A program made the position numbers and the translations under genes. Positions 54,651 through 64,000 of a stretch of DNA of 64,000 nucleotides are shown here, one piece after another. The DNA lies in NCBI GenBank assembly GCA_033439255.1, contig CM065882.1, positions 682,001-746,000 on the forward strand, written 5' to 3'. Below the pieces are notes generated by a model, which did not search any database, was not told the DNA's origin, and saw only the letters and a program-made list of their open reading frames with translations. Each line of letters starts with the position of its first letter. Positions within the stretch are counted from its first letter, which is position 1. Source of the stretch: Hericium rajendrae. Its lineage: Eukaryota > Basidiomycota > Agaricomycetes > Russulales > Hericiaceae.

Positions 54651-55178
54651 CTAGGCGAACGACCAGCTAGTCTGGACGACGCCGGCGCTCTGGTCTGCGA
54701 ACTGGGAGAAGAGCGACGGTGACATGTCTGCAATGCCACCTCGCGTGAGCCGCGTCGCCTGACAGTATGAAGGAAGAATGACGCACCGATGCCGCCCGCG
54801 GCGCAGCCGGGGCAGAGGTCCTCGACCTTCCCGGTGGCGGTTTTGCCGTTGGCCGTAATGGTGATGCTCTATGGTATGGAATTCAGCGCCGCGGTGGATG
54901 AGATGAAGCAGATGAATACAGACCTGGCCGCAGTGGGCACCGCCCGCGAAGTCGGCAGTATTCAGGGCGACAATGGCCTCGTCGTCCGTGTTGGTATTGC
55001 CACAGGCACCGAGGCCGACCGCATAGAACGTTCCCTGATCAACAGTGGTAAATGATGGAAAACGGTGAGTAAAGAGGAAGGGACATACGCGGCCATTGGT
55101 GCGCTTCTCCAACGGAGAGGCAGCGACAAAGCTCGCAACCAGAGCGAAGAAGGGAATGGCAATGAAACTGCGGACCAT
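54651..55178 (-). CDS. Small secreted RlpA-like double-psi beta-barrel protein
   Basis: Four exons on the minus strand: 55178-55089, 55034-54924, 54868-54787, 54727-54651; 119 residues. A signal peptide (FIAIPFFALVASFVAAS) is followed by a Kex2-type site EKR. The mature domain has GTFYAVGLGACG, DEAIVALNTADFAGGAHCG, KVEDLCPGCAAGGIDMS and ends VVQTSWSFA, the pattern of fungal RlpA/barwin/expansin-like small proteins with conserved cysteines. Relatives bind cell-wall polysaccharides or inhibit proteases; the activity here is unknown. Intron 1 (54 nt, a multiple of three without a stop) could be retained to add 18 residues, but the spliced form matches the family. Confidence 0.9.
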   Translation of the reverse strand: MVRSFIAIPFFALVASFVAASPLEKRTNGRVCPFLFTHRFPSFTTVDQGTFYAVGLGACGNTNTDDEAIVALNTADFAGGAHCGQVCIHLLHLIHRGAEFHTIEHHHYGQRQNRHREGRGPLPRLRRGRHRCVILPSYCQATRLTRGGIADMSPSLFSQFADQSAGVVQTSWSFA

Positions 55179-57437
55179 AGTGGTGCTCAAAAGTGGAAAC
55201 AGCTCGGTAATGAAGTGAAGAGATGTCGAACTGGGTAAATGAGTGGTTGCATGGCTGGTTTTATAGACAAACGCTGCCTAGCATTCCGTGAGGTGCCTTA
55301 GGCAAATGCGAAAGCAGGACGATTTTGCACCCTGGTTTGGACGAGGTGCATCGAGACACTTGGAAGGCACAAGGGTGAGACTGCGTTCTACTAGATCTGG
55401 AGGGCCCCGCTCCTTGCATGGTGTTCACGACGCGGTACCGCTCGTCACCGTTAGCTGTGCACAAGAAAGACGTCCTCCAAAAATGGGGGAGATGACGCCA
55501 AGGGCACACAGCGAGGATCCCGCAGAGGCACACACGCGATCCCGGCTAGTCAGGGTGGAGGCCTCTGCCTAGAGTGGATGCGAGGTACCCAGCTCAGTGA
55601 AGAGCTTCCCCAGATCATCGATATTAGCAACGAGAGGACTCCCCAGTTTCCGGCTAGAGCATAATTTCCAGGTTAGGACCTACAAAGACCGGCTGCGAGA
55701 GTTAACAGCAATTGCCTCAGGCCCACATACCTGATGACAACTGCAACCGGTTTCAAGACCGTGTCCGCTGCCGGGGTAAGTAATCGCAGCATGCGGAGCC
55801 GAGGGTGTTCCCAACGAACAGCGGCTCAGGCACGGTTTCCCTGGATGCAAGCAATAAGGTCAGTTATTTCTGCAAGGAGACGCGCCCTAGTCACAAAGCT
55901 GATTCGGGACGTGGCTGGGCGAACATTGAACGATAGGTAATGCTGATATGCATCAAAAAAAGACCTGAAAAGTCACCATAATTCGAGAGCCAGACCATGA
56001 AGATCACTTTGGCAGAACCCTTGGCCTCGGGAAGCCCGAGCTGAACAAAATCGGGGTGCACCCTGGTGCACGTTGAACGCAGCTACAGCCTGTAACGCAG
56101 CAACTTGGGCATGACAATCGGGGGAAGCGGGTGTATGTACATGTTTGCATGTCGGTACCGGTCGGCATTAATTGTGGCAACCTCTGGCCACCGTCCGCTG
56201 CTGTTTTTTTTGCAATATATTGCTGCCTTACTCCATTTCTACCCCGTCGATTTCTCTGGAACTTCCTTCCATGACGATACTGAACCATAGCAACTTTTGA
56301 CACCGGAGACGTCTTGGCATTTAACCCCAATTCTGTGAGTGCTCAGCTCGTTGTAGGGTGTAATTTTAGCATTGCCCGCAGCCTGTCTGCCTCGCCGAAA
56401 GGCCTAGTACTCGACTGGCACGTCTGACAGAAGTCATGGCAAAATTGAAAGAACATTTAGATGACAGATAACCTTTGACCCTGCGAAAGGAGCCCATGGT
56501 CGGTACGGTCAACGCTGCGGTGTAACATTCTTAGACGGATTTTTTTTTTTGGCGGGATTCTTTCGAATGGATGGTCAGATACCGATATTGACTGCGCCGA
56601 CCTTCTTATAGTGGCTTTGAGCTGTTTGCATTGCTGAATTCTCTGCGCAGGACTGCGACAGGATTGTCACAGTGAGTCGGCCTGCGGGGGTGCCTGATAC
56701 TCGTTTGTCGGGGTGAACATCGCGACGCTTAACCGTCCGCAGCAGTAACAGGCACCGTTACTTACCTCAGACAGCCCATCGATCCCGCCCGAATGTCAAC
56801 ACGCAGGGATTAGAAAATTGGGGCACTGCAAGCTGTCCATGGGCTTGAGCTCGAGCCCTGGAATGTCGGGTGCATTCATGTATGCAACATATTGGCTTTT
56901 TGGTCAGTATCTTTTCCCACATACGCAGGCCGAGTGCGACTTGTCGTTAGGCCAAAGCCCGAGGATCGCCGACCATTCTTGCGCCGTTGCTCTGACTTGT
57001 CAATATGGATTGTAGGCTGAGAGATGAAGCGCACATCGTTACTTCATGGATCTGGAGTGAACGACCGTGATCAGGGTACACCCTGCACGGTCAAAATGTC
57101 TACGATGTTTTACAATAGTTAAGAGCCCATGTGAAGGCGGGAAGTTGAACATTGGCTTGAAGTCAAAGTAGCGTTGAATGTCTCGCGCAAAGAGATTGCG
57201 ACTAAACTCTTGTTCTTATCGATGCTATCTATATAGGCATCAGGTCAAATAGGCCTGCGTTATATTCGCCTTACGAACTTTGTGACTCGACCAGCTTGGC
57301 ATAGCGACGCGATGCAGGCAGCAGATGTACAATGTCTTGAAGACATATCTCAGTCTGAGGGCCCGACGAGACACAGAATCCTCTTTTCTGCATACAACAG
57401 CCGAATCTGATATTTCACTCATTCAGATACACAAGCC
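55179..57437. other. Intergenic region, no supported gene
   Basis: About 2.3 kb between divergent genes. Only short frames occur. A TATA-like TATATAGG at about 57230-57237 lies about 200 bp before the acetyltransferase start and may be its promoter. A T-tract lies near 56541-56550. Confidence 0.35.
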
Positions 57438-58451
57438 ATGTCTGCCTACGGTGCCATATCTCGTCCTGCGGCCTTATCAGCGCCTCTAGCGAACACGATC
57501 TGGAAACTGCCAGCAGCTCGTCCTGGCAAACCAGCCTCTCCATTCAGCCATCTCACGATCCACCACCTCACGGTTTCATCCGCCGCACACCTCGAGGGTC
57601 TCGTCGATTTCACGCATCGCGTCTTCGCGGAGGAGGTCGCGCAAGGGACCACATACCCGCAGGAAGCGTCCCGAGATGAGTACACGCGCGAAGCATTCGA
57701 TGCTTATTTCTGGGCGGGAGATGTCTTCCTGGCGATCGGCGGTGCTGGAGATGCGGCGAGTGCGTCGGTTGAAGCTGCTTCGCATACTCAGACTGGCATA
57801 GAGGAAGCGTGTGCCGGTCGGACATGGCAGGAATGTGTTATCGGGTTCTACTATGTGAAGCCAAACTATCCTGGGAGGTCTTCACATGTATGTTCTCCCG
57901 GTTCGATTCGAAGGAACAATCATTCTGATCCGGTTTACCTAGATATGCAACGCTGGCTTTGTCGTGCCTCCTTCGCATCGACGGTATAGCTACGGGAAAA
58001 CCCTTGGAAGGTCCTATCTGCACTACGCTCCTCAACTCGGCTATAAGGCCAGCGTTTTCAACCTGGTGTATACCACCAATGTCGGAAGTATGAGGTACGC
58101 TACCACTTGTCATCTTATATCACCTTTGCAATTCTTCCAACCTGCCAGTTTGAGTGAGACGTCTGACAGCCTTCGGTTCGACCTGTTTGTTTGCATTTTT
58201 ATCGACTCTGCACCCTGCTTCACTGCAAAACACCCTTTTCATAGTACTTACTGATGCTCTTGGCTTTTGTCTCGAATAGGATTTGGGATTCGCTCGGGTT
58301 CACGCGTGCCGGGCTAATTCCTCGTGCAGGCCGCATGCGGCGCGCGGACGGTACCGGTGAGGAATGGGTGGATGCCGTAGTGTATTATCGCAGCTTCATT
58401 CCTGAGGAAGAGTGGGCGCAGCCCATCAGCAGACCTGCTCTACGAAGTTGA
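57438..58451 (+). CDS. MPR1-like GNAT acetyltransferase
   Basis: Three exons: 57438-57887, 57943-58094, 58280-58451; 257 residues. Intron 2 (185 nt) is the longest in the window. The core (VIGFYYVKPNYPGRSSHICN AGFVVPPSHRR, YGKTLGRSYLHYAPQLGYKA, SVFNLVYTTNVGSMRIWDSL, GFTRAGLIPRAGRM, VDAVVYY) lines up from memory with yeast Mpr1 (KPNYAPRCSHNCNAGF, LLGYKYSIFNLVFVTNQAS, IWDKLNFQRIGLVPHAG). Mpr1 acetylates toxic proline analogues such as azetidine-2-carboxylate and a proline-pathway intermediate, lowering oxidative stress. A matching role here is inferred. A decayed copy lies just downstream. Confidence 0.85.
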
Positions 58452-58799
58452 GATGGCAGATAGGTAATTGGTACTTCACCCTCGGCTTGCGAAAATCCAT
58501 GCTCACGGACTGCAGGCACAGAGGCGATCGATAGCCTAGCAATCTATAAGCTATTTTAGCGGGCGTTGTTCATGATAACTGCTGTTTCACGTGGAGAGCA
58601 TTGCTCGTGGCCCCAAGGCGTCAATCTGGATGCGCCCTGCGATGCTTTGCACCTACCGACATCCGATGCATTAGTAACCAGCATCCCTTTCGATCACCTC
58701 CGCCCCGCAGATTATGATCCTCGCTTCACTGGATGGGCATGGCAAGAGAAGAAAAAACTGAGTCATGTGCACCATCGGTAAGTGTTGCGCCCAGCTAGC
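58452..58799. other. Short spacer between the tandem acetyltransferase copies
   Basis: About 350 bp between the intact gene and its decayed copy. It holds the 3' region of the first gene and possibly the former promoter of the second. No gene is seen. Confidence 0.4.
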
Positions 58800-59640
58800 A
58801 TGTCCGTAAGCCTGCCAAGCACAAGCTGGAGACTCCCCGAGCCTTCTTCGCTGCCTTGTTCACTCATCTCACCGTACATCACTTTAGACCACCCGCATCA
58901 CATGCTGTTGATGGTCTGCTGGACTACACCCATCGTGTTTTGGCAAAGGAGATCGCGCGAGGAGCATCGCATCTGCATGAGGCGCCGGAACGTGGATACA
59001 GTCGCCAGGAATATGTGATCTACTTCTGGGCCGATGATGTCTTCGTCGCATTGGGCCATTGTGATGCTGCCTGCCTGACAGGTTTTTATGAAATCAGTAT
59101 TTCAACGACTAGCATCGAATCAGATGAGACTCGCGACGGGAAGACTTGGGAAGGAATACCTCGTGGTTTCTTCGACGTCAAACCGAATTATCCCGGGCGA
59201 TCATCCCACTTATGCCTGTCTATTCATTCACAGACGTGCATCAAATTGAATGGTTGTTTTTTTAGATCTGCGACGGAGGCATTGTCTTCCCCTCGCATCA
59301 TCGTGGATGGGTACGGTAGAGTGGCAGGAATGTCCTACCTTGATTGCTCCCCTCGGCTTGGATACAAGGCGAGTATGCTCAAGCTCGTCTATGCCATTCA
59401 TTATGATTTCTATCCTCCACAGACGGGAGAGCTTTGACTATATGATCATTCTATCAGATAATTCAGTGTACGTTCAAGACCCAGCGACAAATCGCAGTCC
59501 TGTGGTCTGTGGTCCATGGCAATATCGTGAGTCATCGATGGCTTCAGAACGTCAAACATTCTCAAGCTTTGGGTTCCGAAAAACATCTGACGCACCGGAA
59601 CCTGTCGGTCCTCTTTCCGTCTATTGTCCTTCTCAGTGAG
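58800..59640 (+). pseudogene. Decayed tandem copy of the MPR1-like acetyltransferase
   Basis: Fragments follow the upstream gene in order: HLTVHHFRPPASHAVDGLLD YTHRVLAKEIARG, YFWADDVFVALG, GFFDVKPNYPGRSSH, a GYGRVAGMSYLDCSPRLGYK block and KLVYAI. The amino end is in a different frame from the first conserved block. The donor after SSH reads TT where the intact gene has GT. After the acceptor the frame shifts again before GYGR. The C-terminal IWDSLGF-VDAVVYY part is hardly recognisable. At least two frameshifts and one lost splice site argue for a pseudogene, although partial expression cannot be excluded. Confidence 0.75.
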
Positions 59641-62204
59641 TACGCCATGTTTGCGCCAGTACCCCAAGATTATAATCGTCGACACCCCTGCTCCATGCGT
59701 CCAAGTCTGGAACCTATTTCACCGAGTGAGCATTCGTGCCTCGGAAGACCCGAGGAATCGATATGGCGCCTTCGAGGTGATGTCATGTGGGTCGCCGCAA
59801 ATACCGCTGATGAAGGACAATGGGAATCGACAACGATGCTGCGTGCGGTCTTCAATGGCGATCCATCATCCTACATGCGATTCTGTATTGTGGACGGATG
59901 TAGGATGTAGAGACCCTCAGCCCGGGCTTTTCTTCATGCGGCCGATGGACTTAGATGGTCGCGAGATATACCGAACCCGGCCACATGACTCGGGACCTCT
60001 GCATTCTGGATTAGCACGGCCTAGGAAACGAATTGGGCACTCAGCCCATTGCAGACGGCAGTGTGAGTCGAGAACACTCGAAGGAAAGACGGGGACCCAC
60101 ATTCGAGTTTGAGAATCATGACAGAAGCCACGGAACGCCAGAGAAGGGTACGGGGATAATGCGGCTAGCGCATTGCAGGAATGTCATCGACCGTATGAGA
60201 GCTATGCCAATACATTCGGAGTAGCCGCAAGGGTATTCTCCAGAAAGACCCACATGAACCCACGCGCATGCGGCACTTGTGAAGCTTTCAGCGCTCACGG
60301 TCGATCTCTGTGAGTCGGCTTCCGTCAGATACCGTGCGGTAAGTGAGAATGAATAACGTCTACGTCATTGACGGGAGAACTGGCGTAGCAAATGGGAGTT
60401 GAACGCACACAGGACCTCTGTCTTTGGTATTCTGAGTACACTCCTCTGCAGATATGCTCAGCTGCACTGGCCATAGAACATGCAGCGATGATGCGGTATG
60501 CAGAAGCTACCATCATTGTGATCAGCTGCGACACAACGCCACCATGCTTGGATGACGCACGTACGATGCCACGGTTCCGATGCAACTCAGGTCAAGGGGA
60601 GAGCGAGGCGAAAGAACAGGAGCGCCGACCTCTGTATGGGCCTCGTCTCGCCCCGAAGGGATAGCCAGGGAGATCTCGGAGCTCGAAAATAAGCAGTCGA
60701 TTCGGGAAATTTTCTTGAGAAATAGGGTCTGCGAGAAAACAGTCTGCCTAAGAAAAGGCTCACAGGGATCCATGGCGTGGAGACCTGCAGGCTGTTATGC
60801 TGCTGCGGAACGCAAGGACACAGGAAAGTTTGTTTTTGATCGAGAATATGGAAGCTGCCTGGCGCTTCTCCGAGTCAGCTGTTGCAAAGCGTCACGACGA
60901 CGACGGCGAAGTCGGATAGGAGCTTTGGCCAGCCAAAGGGTACCGAGCTGTTGCTGGCGAGATCACGACAACAGTTCAGGAAAACAAGGCGACTCGGGGA
61001 ATAGACGCTGGGTGATGATCCTAGGACAGCTGTTGCTTGACCGATGGCGTTCTGTTATGATGAGAACTTACGAATTCAGTGGACAGAGAAAACGGAGAAC
61101 AATGATATCTGCCAACGAGTGGCTACGTACCTGTTTGCCACATAAAGACCTGTGTTACCAACAAATAAAAGATGTGGCACTGTATCAGGGCGTCCGTTAG
61201 TCGCTATTACATTCACATTTGGCCGTAAAAGACAGAGCACGTACCGCTGTGTCCCTAATGAAGCTCGTGGTGAGTGTAGCTCCTGCATAGAGGTAACTTG
61301 ATCATAATATTAGGCGGAAGTTCAACGACTCACGCATAGGATCCGCACTCTTCCTCAAGGATCCATTGTTGGGGTCCTGGCGAAGGGTGTCTGTTGGCAT
61401 CTGTGACTGGTAAAAGGGTTACACTGACTTCCGGAACGAAGATGCAGATCGACGCGCTGCAAATATGCAGTAATGGTATAGGGCGAAATGACAGTCGTAC
61501 CACTGTGCGATCTGACTGACGCGCAGGATTGAGTAAGCGCAGCATTATGACCATCGCCAAGCCCGCGCTGGACACAGGTGTGAAGGGCCACGGTATATTG
61601 CAATTATCCGAGCCTGAGGGAATTGAGCAGATACGTAGTCTACCCTGCATCTTCGCGTGTCAGATGTCACAAAACAGAAGGGCCTAAAAACGTGGTTTCA
61701 AAATCATAAAAATGCAAAACCCTAATACACCGATTAGGGAAAGGGCGGCGTGCGTGTATGAAGGACTGATTTAAACCACAGGGAAGCTGTAGGGAAGAAT
61801 GGAAAAATCAGAATTCTGCAACAGAACGACTTGGAGGAATCCACCAGAATTATGCTAGCTACCCGGAGGAACATTTTGTCACCGCAGATGATGTGAAGGA
61901 ACGAGACATAGCGCACAGGAAGACGATAGCTCAGCATCAGCCACATACAGCTTGCTTGATTGATGTCGGCGGTAACGGCCAGCCACAGATACAAGAATAT
62001 AATTGGTCAGAGAGAGCATAGCACCAGATGCCTGAGAGGCCGAGTTGAGAAGCTTAGCACATGCAAGGGTAGAAACAATTACAGAGACAGTCCAAGAAGA
62101 AATGATCCGTTTGCCTGGGCAGCGGACGCAAGGAGCAAGAACGATGGCAGATCGCAAGGAACAAGGCAGGTTGTACCCATAGCAAGGCCAGTCCGAGTTC
62201 CCCT
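59641..62204. other. Gene-poor region
   Basis: About 2.6 kb without a supported gene. A 206-codon plus-strand frame at 60580-61200 is arginine- and cysteine-rich with no domain, and is judged a chance frame. A minus-strand frame at 61734-61994 has hydrophobic stretches but no start context or partners. Confidence 0.35.
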
Positions 62205-62905
62205 TTAGTCCGCACGACTTGGATCCAGCGACGCGATGATTTGATCGGAGTCTTCGGCCAGAGCAAAGTCGCACGATCAGGTAAAAAAGACAGCGTAAAT
62301 AGAACGATTACCTTCGCAGGTGCGTCTGGCCGTAGCTAGCTGTTTGTCGGATGCTTTGCCTCTGTCCTTGTCAGCGGCGGTGCTAGTTTCGACAGATTGC
62401 CGCATCAGGTCCTACATTTCAGAATGTGTCAGTCCACGGCAAGGGAGTCTGTTAACGGGACCTACCAAGCGTACCCCTACCTCCTGCGCAACAGTAGTCC
62501 AGAGCTTGCGAATGGAATCCTCATTCTCAGCACGCTCGGCCATGTATGCTTCGCGCAGGTTGGTTCTGCATGTCCGGCGCGGGCGCATTTCAGCATTCTA
62601 CCAAGGCAGAGTGCATAAGTGGACACTTACATATCTTCTTGGAACTGCTCCCCATGCGTATTCCACGCTATGCTCTAAAAGAGCACGCATATAAGCGCAT
62701 ATAGTCGGGCTGGCGACCCACTACGTCACGCACCATTTTCTGAGACTCCCGCTTGAGGATGCTGCAGAACTGAGCATCTCTTTTCCTCCTTGTCTTTTCG
62801 GACTTCTCTGTCGCAGACAGAGTGTTATCAAATCTATTTCGCGTCTGAGCCACCCGACGGTTGCTGCGACTCACCTAGCCATTTTTGAACTAGACTGTCT
62901 GCCAT
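62205..62905 (-). CDS. Small helical (coiled-coil-like) protein of unknown function
   Basis: Six short exons on the minus strand: 62905-62875, 62807-62734, 62674-62631, 62565-62481, 62411-62312, 62251-62205; 126 residues. All junctions are GT-AG and keep one frame. The sequence is charged and helical (KSEKTRRKRDAQFCSILKRE, TNLREAYMAERAENEDSIRK, LWTTVAQEDLMRQ), with a polar end DPSRAD. No family is recognised. A further upstream exon may exist: a minus frame at 62942-63193 begins MADASPVESPHPVSP, but I could not join it in frame. It could be a subunit of a complex, since such short helical proteins often are. Confidence 0.55.
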
Positions 62906-64000
62906 GCTGTCAACAATATGTCAACAAAGACGGCTACTCATTCAGAACACAGTAGATACGCACGAATCGTCTGTCCCCGAAGACTGGGAAGAAAATAAAG
63001 CATTGAGATCCAGGTCCTCGGGGTGCGCGTTCTGTCTGTTCTTCGTGACCTTACTCGCACGAAGCATCTTGCTGTCAGTAAGAACTGCAGATAAGACTAC
63101 TGTGGTTGGGCTCAGAAGTGAGTACACGCGAGTGTCGTCGTTGTCGTAAGGAGAGACAGGGTGCGGCGATTCGACAGGCGACGCGTCCGCCAACGCGTCC
63201 TGTCACTCTCACGTGACCCATCGATAACTCCAGGGAACGCGACGCGCCGCTGCAACGCGTCGAGCACCGAGCCATGTCGGGCAACCTATGTATGGACCAG
63301 CCGCTTCCGATTCATCCATTGGCAGATCTTGCGCTAGTGGAAGCACCGCCGGCGTACACCCTGGCCTACCCAGATTCTCGAAAATCCGATATTAGCCGCC
63401 CCCAAACCCAGCAATCCACCCACTCCGACACCGCACACCAAAGCAATGCGGCAATTATCAGATGTGACGACGCCCACCGCCGACGTCAACGCGCCCTGCG
63501 CCGGGTGTATCGGCGACGACACGATAAGCAGCAGCGCGACCAAAGGACTGAACCTAAAGGCAAAAGCTACGTTCGCTTCGAGCCTTCGCGCGCGCATAGT
63601 GCGGCGGCTCACGTACGGCGCCAAGGGAGTGATGTAGGCGAGCCGCGGTTCTGCGGGGATGACATAACATGAGAAACGCGGTGGACGAGAGGAGAGGTGC
63701 AGATGCCGTACATCACTGAGCCTATCATGGGATGCCAGCAAGTCTATGACGCGTAGTACCTGCCATGTCCGCACGGCGCAATGACGATGGTGATCGGCGC
63801 ATCCGTATAATGCCAAACTGCGGAATGCTGTGGTGTGGTCTCCAGTCCGTGTGTTTGCATGTCAATCGTTGTACTCACCCGATCGACAGCGCGGGGAATA
63901 TAGCCTTCGAATTGGAGTGTAGCCCATCCCGGACCGACGCGCCTGGCGTCTGCAGCTGCAGTATTACTTACGTAGAAGCGCCAAGCAGACTACCGAAGGC
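62906..64000. other. End region with ambiguous overlapping frames
   Basis: Two long frames overlap on opposite strands: plus 63274-63672 (133 codons, starting MSGNLCMDQPLPIHPL, with PPAYTLAYPDS and an arginine-rich middle) and minus 63334-63816 (161 codons, with hydrophobic PLVALLLIVSS and IALVCGVGVGGLLGLGAA). A further minus frame lies at 62942-63193. The GC-rich sequence lets several frames stay open. None is clearly real; the plus frame has the more natural start. Confidence 0.3.

Noticed and set aside
60580-61200. A 206-codon plus-strand frame.
   Set aside because: Arginine- and cysteine-rich, no domain, no splice partners, poor start context.
61724-61745. CCCTAAT and ATTAGGG near each other, resembling telomere repeats.
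   Set aside because: Only one unit on each side; not an array.
1-64000. CRISPR arrays, bacterial operons or ribosome-binding sites.
   Set aside because: The sequence is clearly eukaryotic, with spliceosomal introns throughout; no such arrays are seen.

Overview
The window looks like nuclear DNA of a filamentous basidiomycete, probably an Agaricomycete. Genes are packed with short (about 45-70 nt) GT-AG introns and often have many tiny exons. The gene set also fits: an NRPS-like adenylate-forming reductase, phenylalanine ammonia-lyase, an arginine-specific carbamoyl-phosphate synthase and fungal LTR elements. All gene models below were spliced by hand; each keeps its reading frame across every junction, but none has been checked against transcripts.

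Layout. 1-12556 is transposon: a Ty3/Gypsy element on the minus strand (cut by the window edge) whose 5' LTR abuts the 3' end of a Ty1/Copia element, also on the minus strand, with one long gag-pol frame. 13151-17157 is the large subunit of arginine-specific carbamoyl-phosphate synthase. 18692-28462 holds three metabolic genes side by side: an adenylation-thiolation-reductase enzyme, a flavin amine oxidase and phenylalanine ammonia-lyase. 30407-49500 is mostly housekeeping: a DUF1917 protein, FCF1 (rRNA processing), a very large acidic nuclear-type protein, a membrane protein with a reductase-like tail, oligoribonuclease REX2, an F-box-like protein and CMC4 (mitochondrial twin CX9C). 50364-55178 has a four-helix membrane protein, a tRNA-Glu(CTC), a nest of three miniature DNA transposons and a small secreted RlpA-like protein. 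57438-59640 has an MPR1-like acetyltransferase followed by a decayed tandem copy. The last 4 kb is gene-poor, with one small helical protein gene.

How the genes may work together. The clearest functional grouping is the reductase-oxidase-PAL trio. PAL makes cinnamate-type acids, and adenylate-forming reductases activate and reduce carboxylic acids, so a small aryl-acid pathway is plausible but unproven. The rest of the window reads as ordinary, unrelated neighbours. The most structurally informative non-gene region is the transposon nest at 53049-54281, where one 410 bp element sits exactly at a TA inside the terminal repeat of one of two near-identical 405 bp elements.
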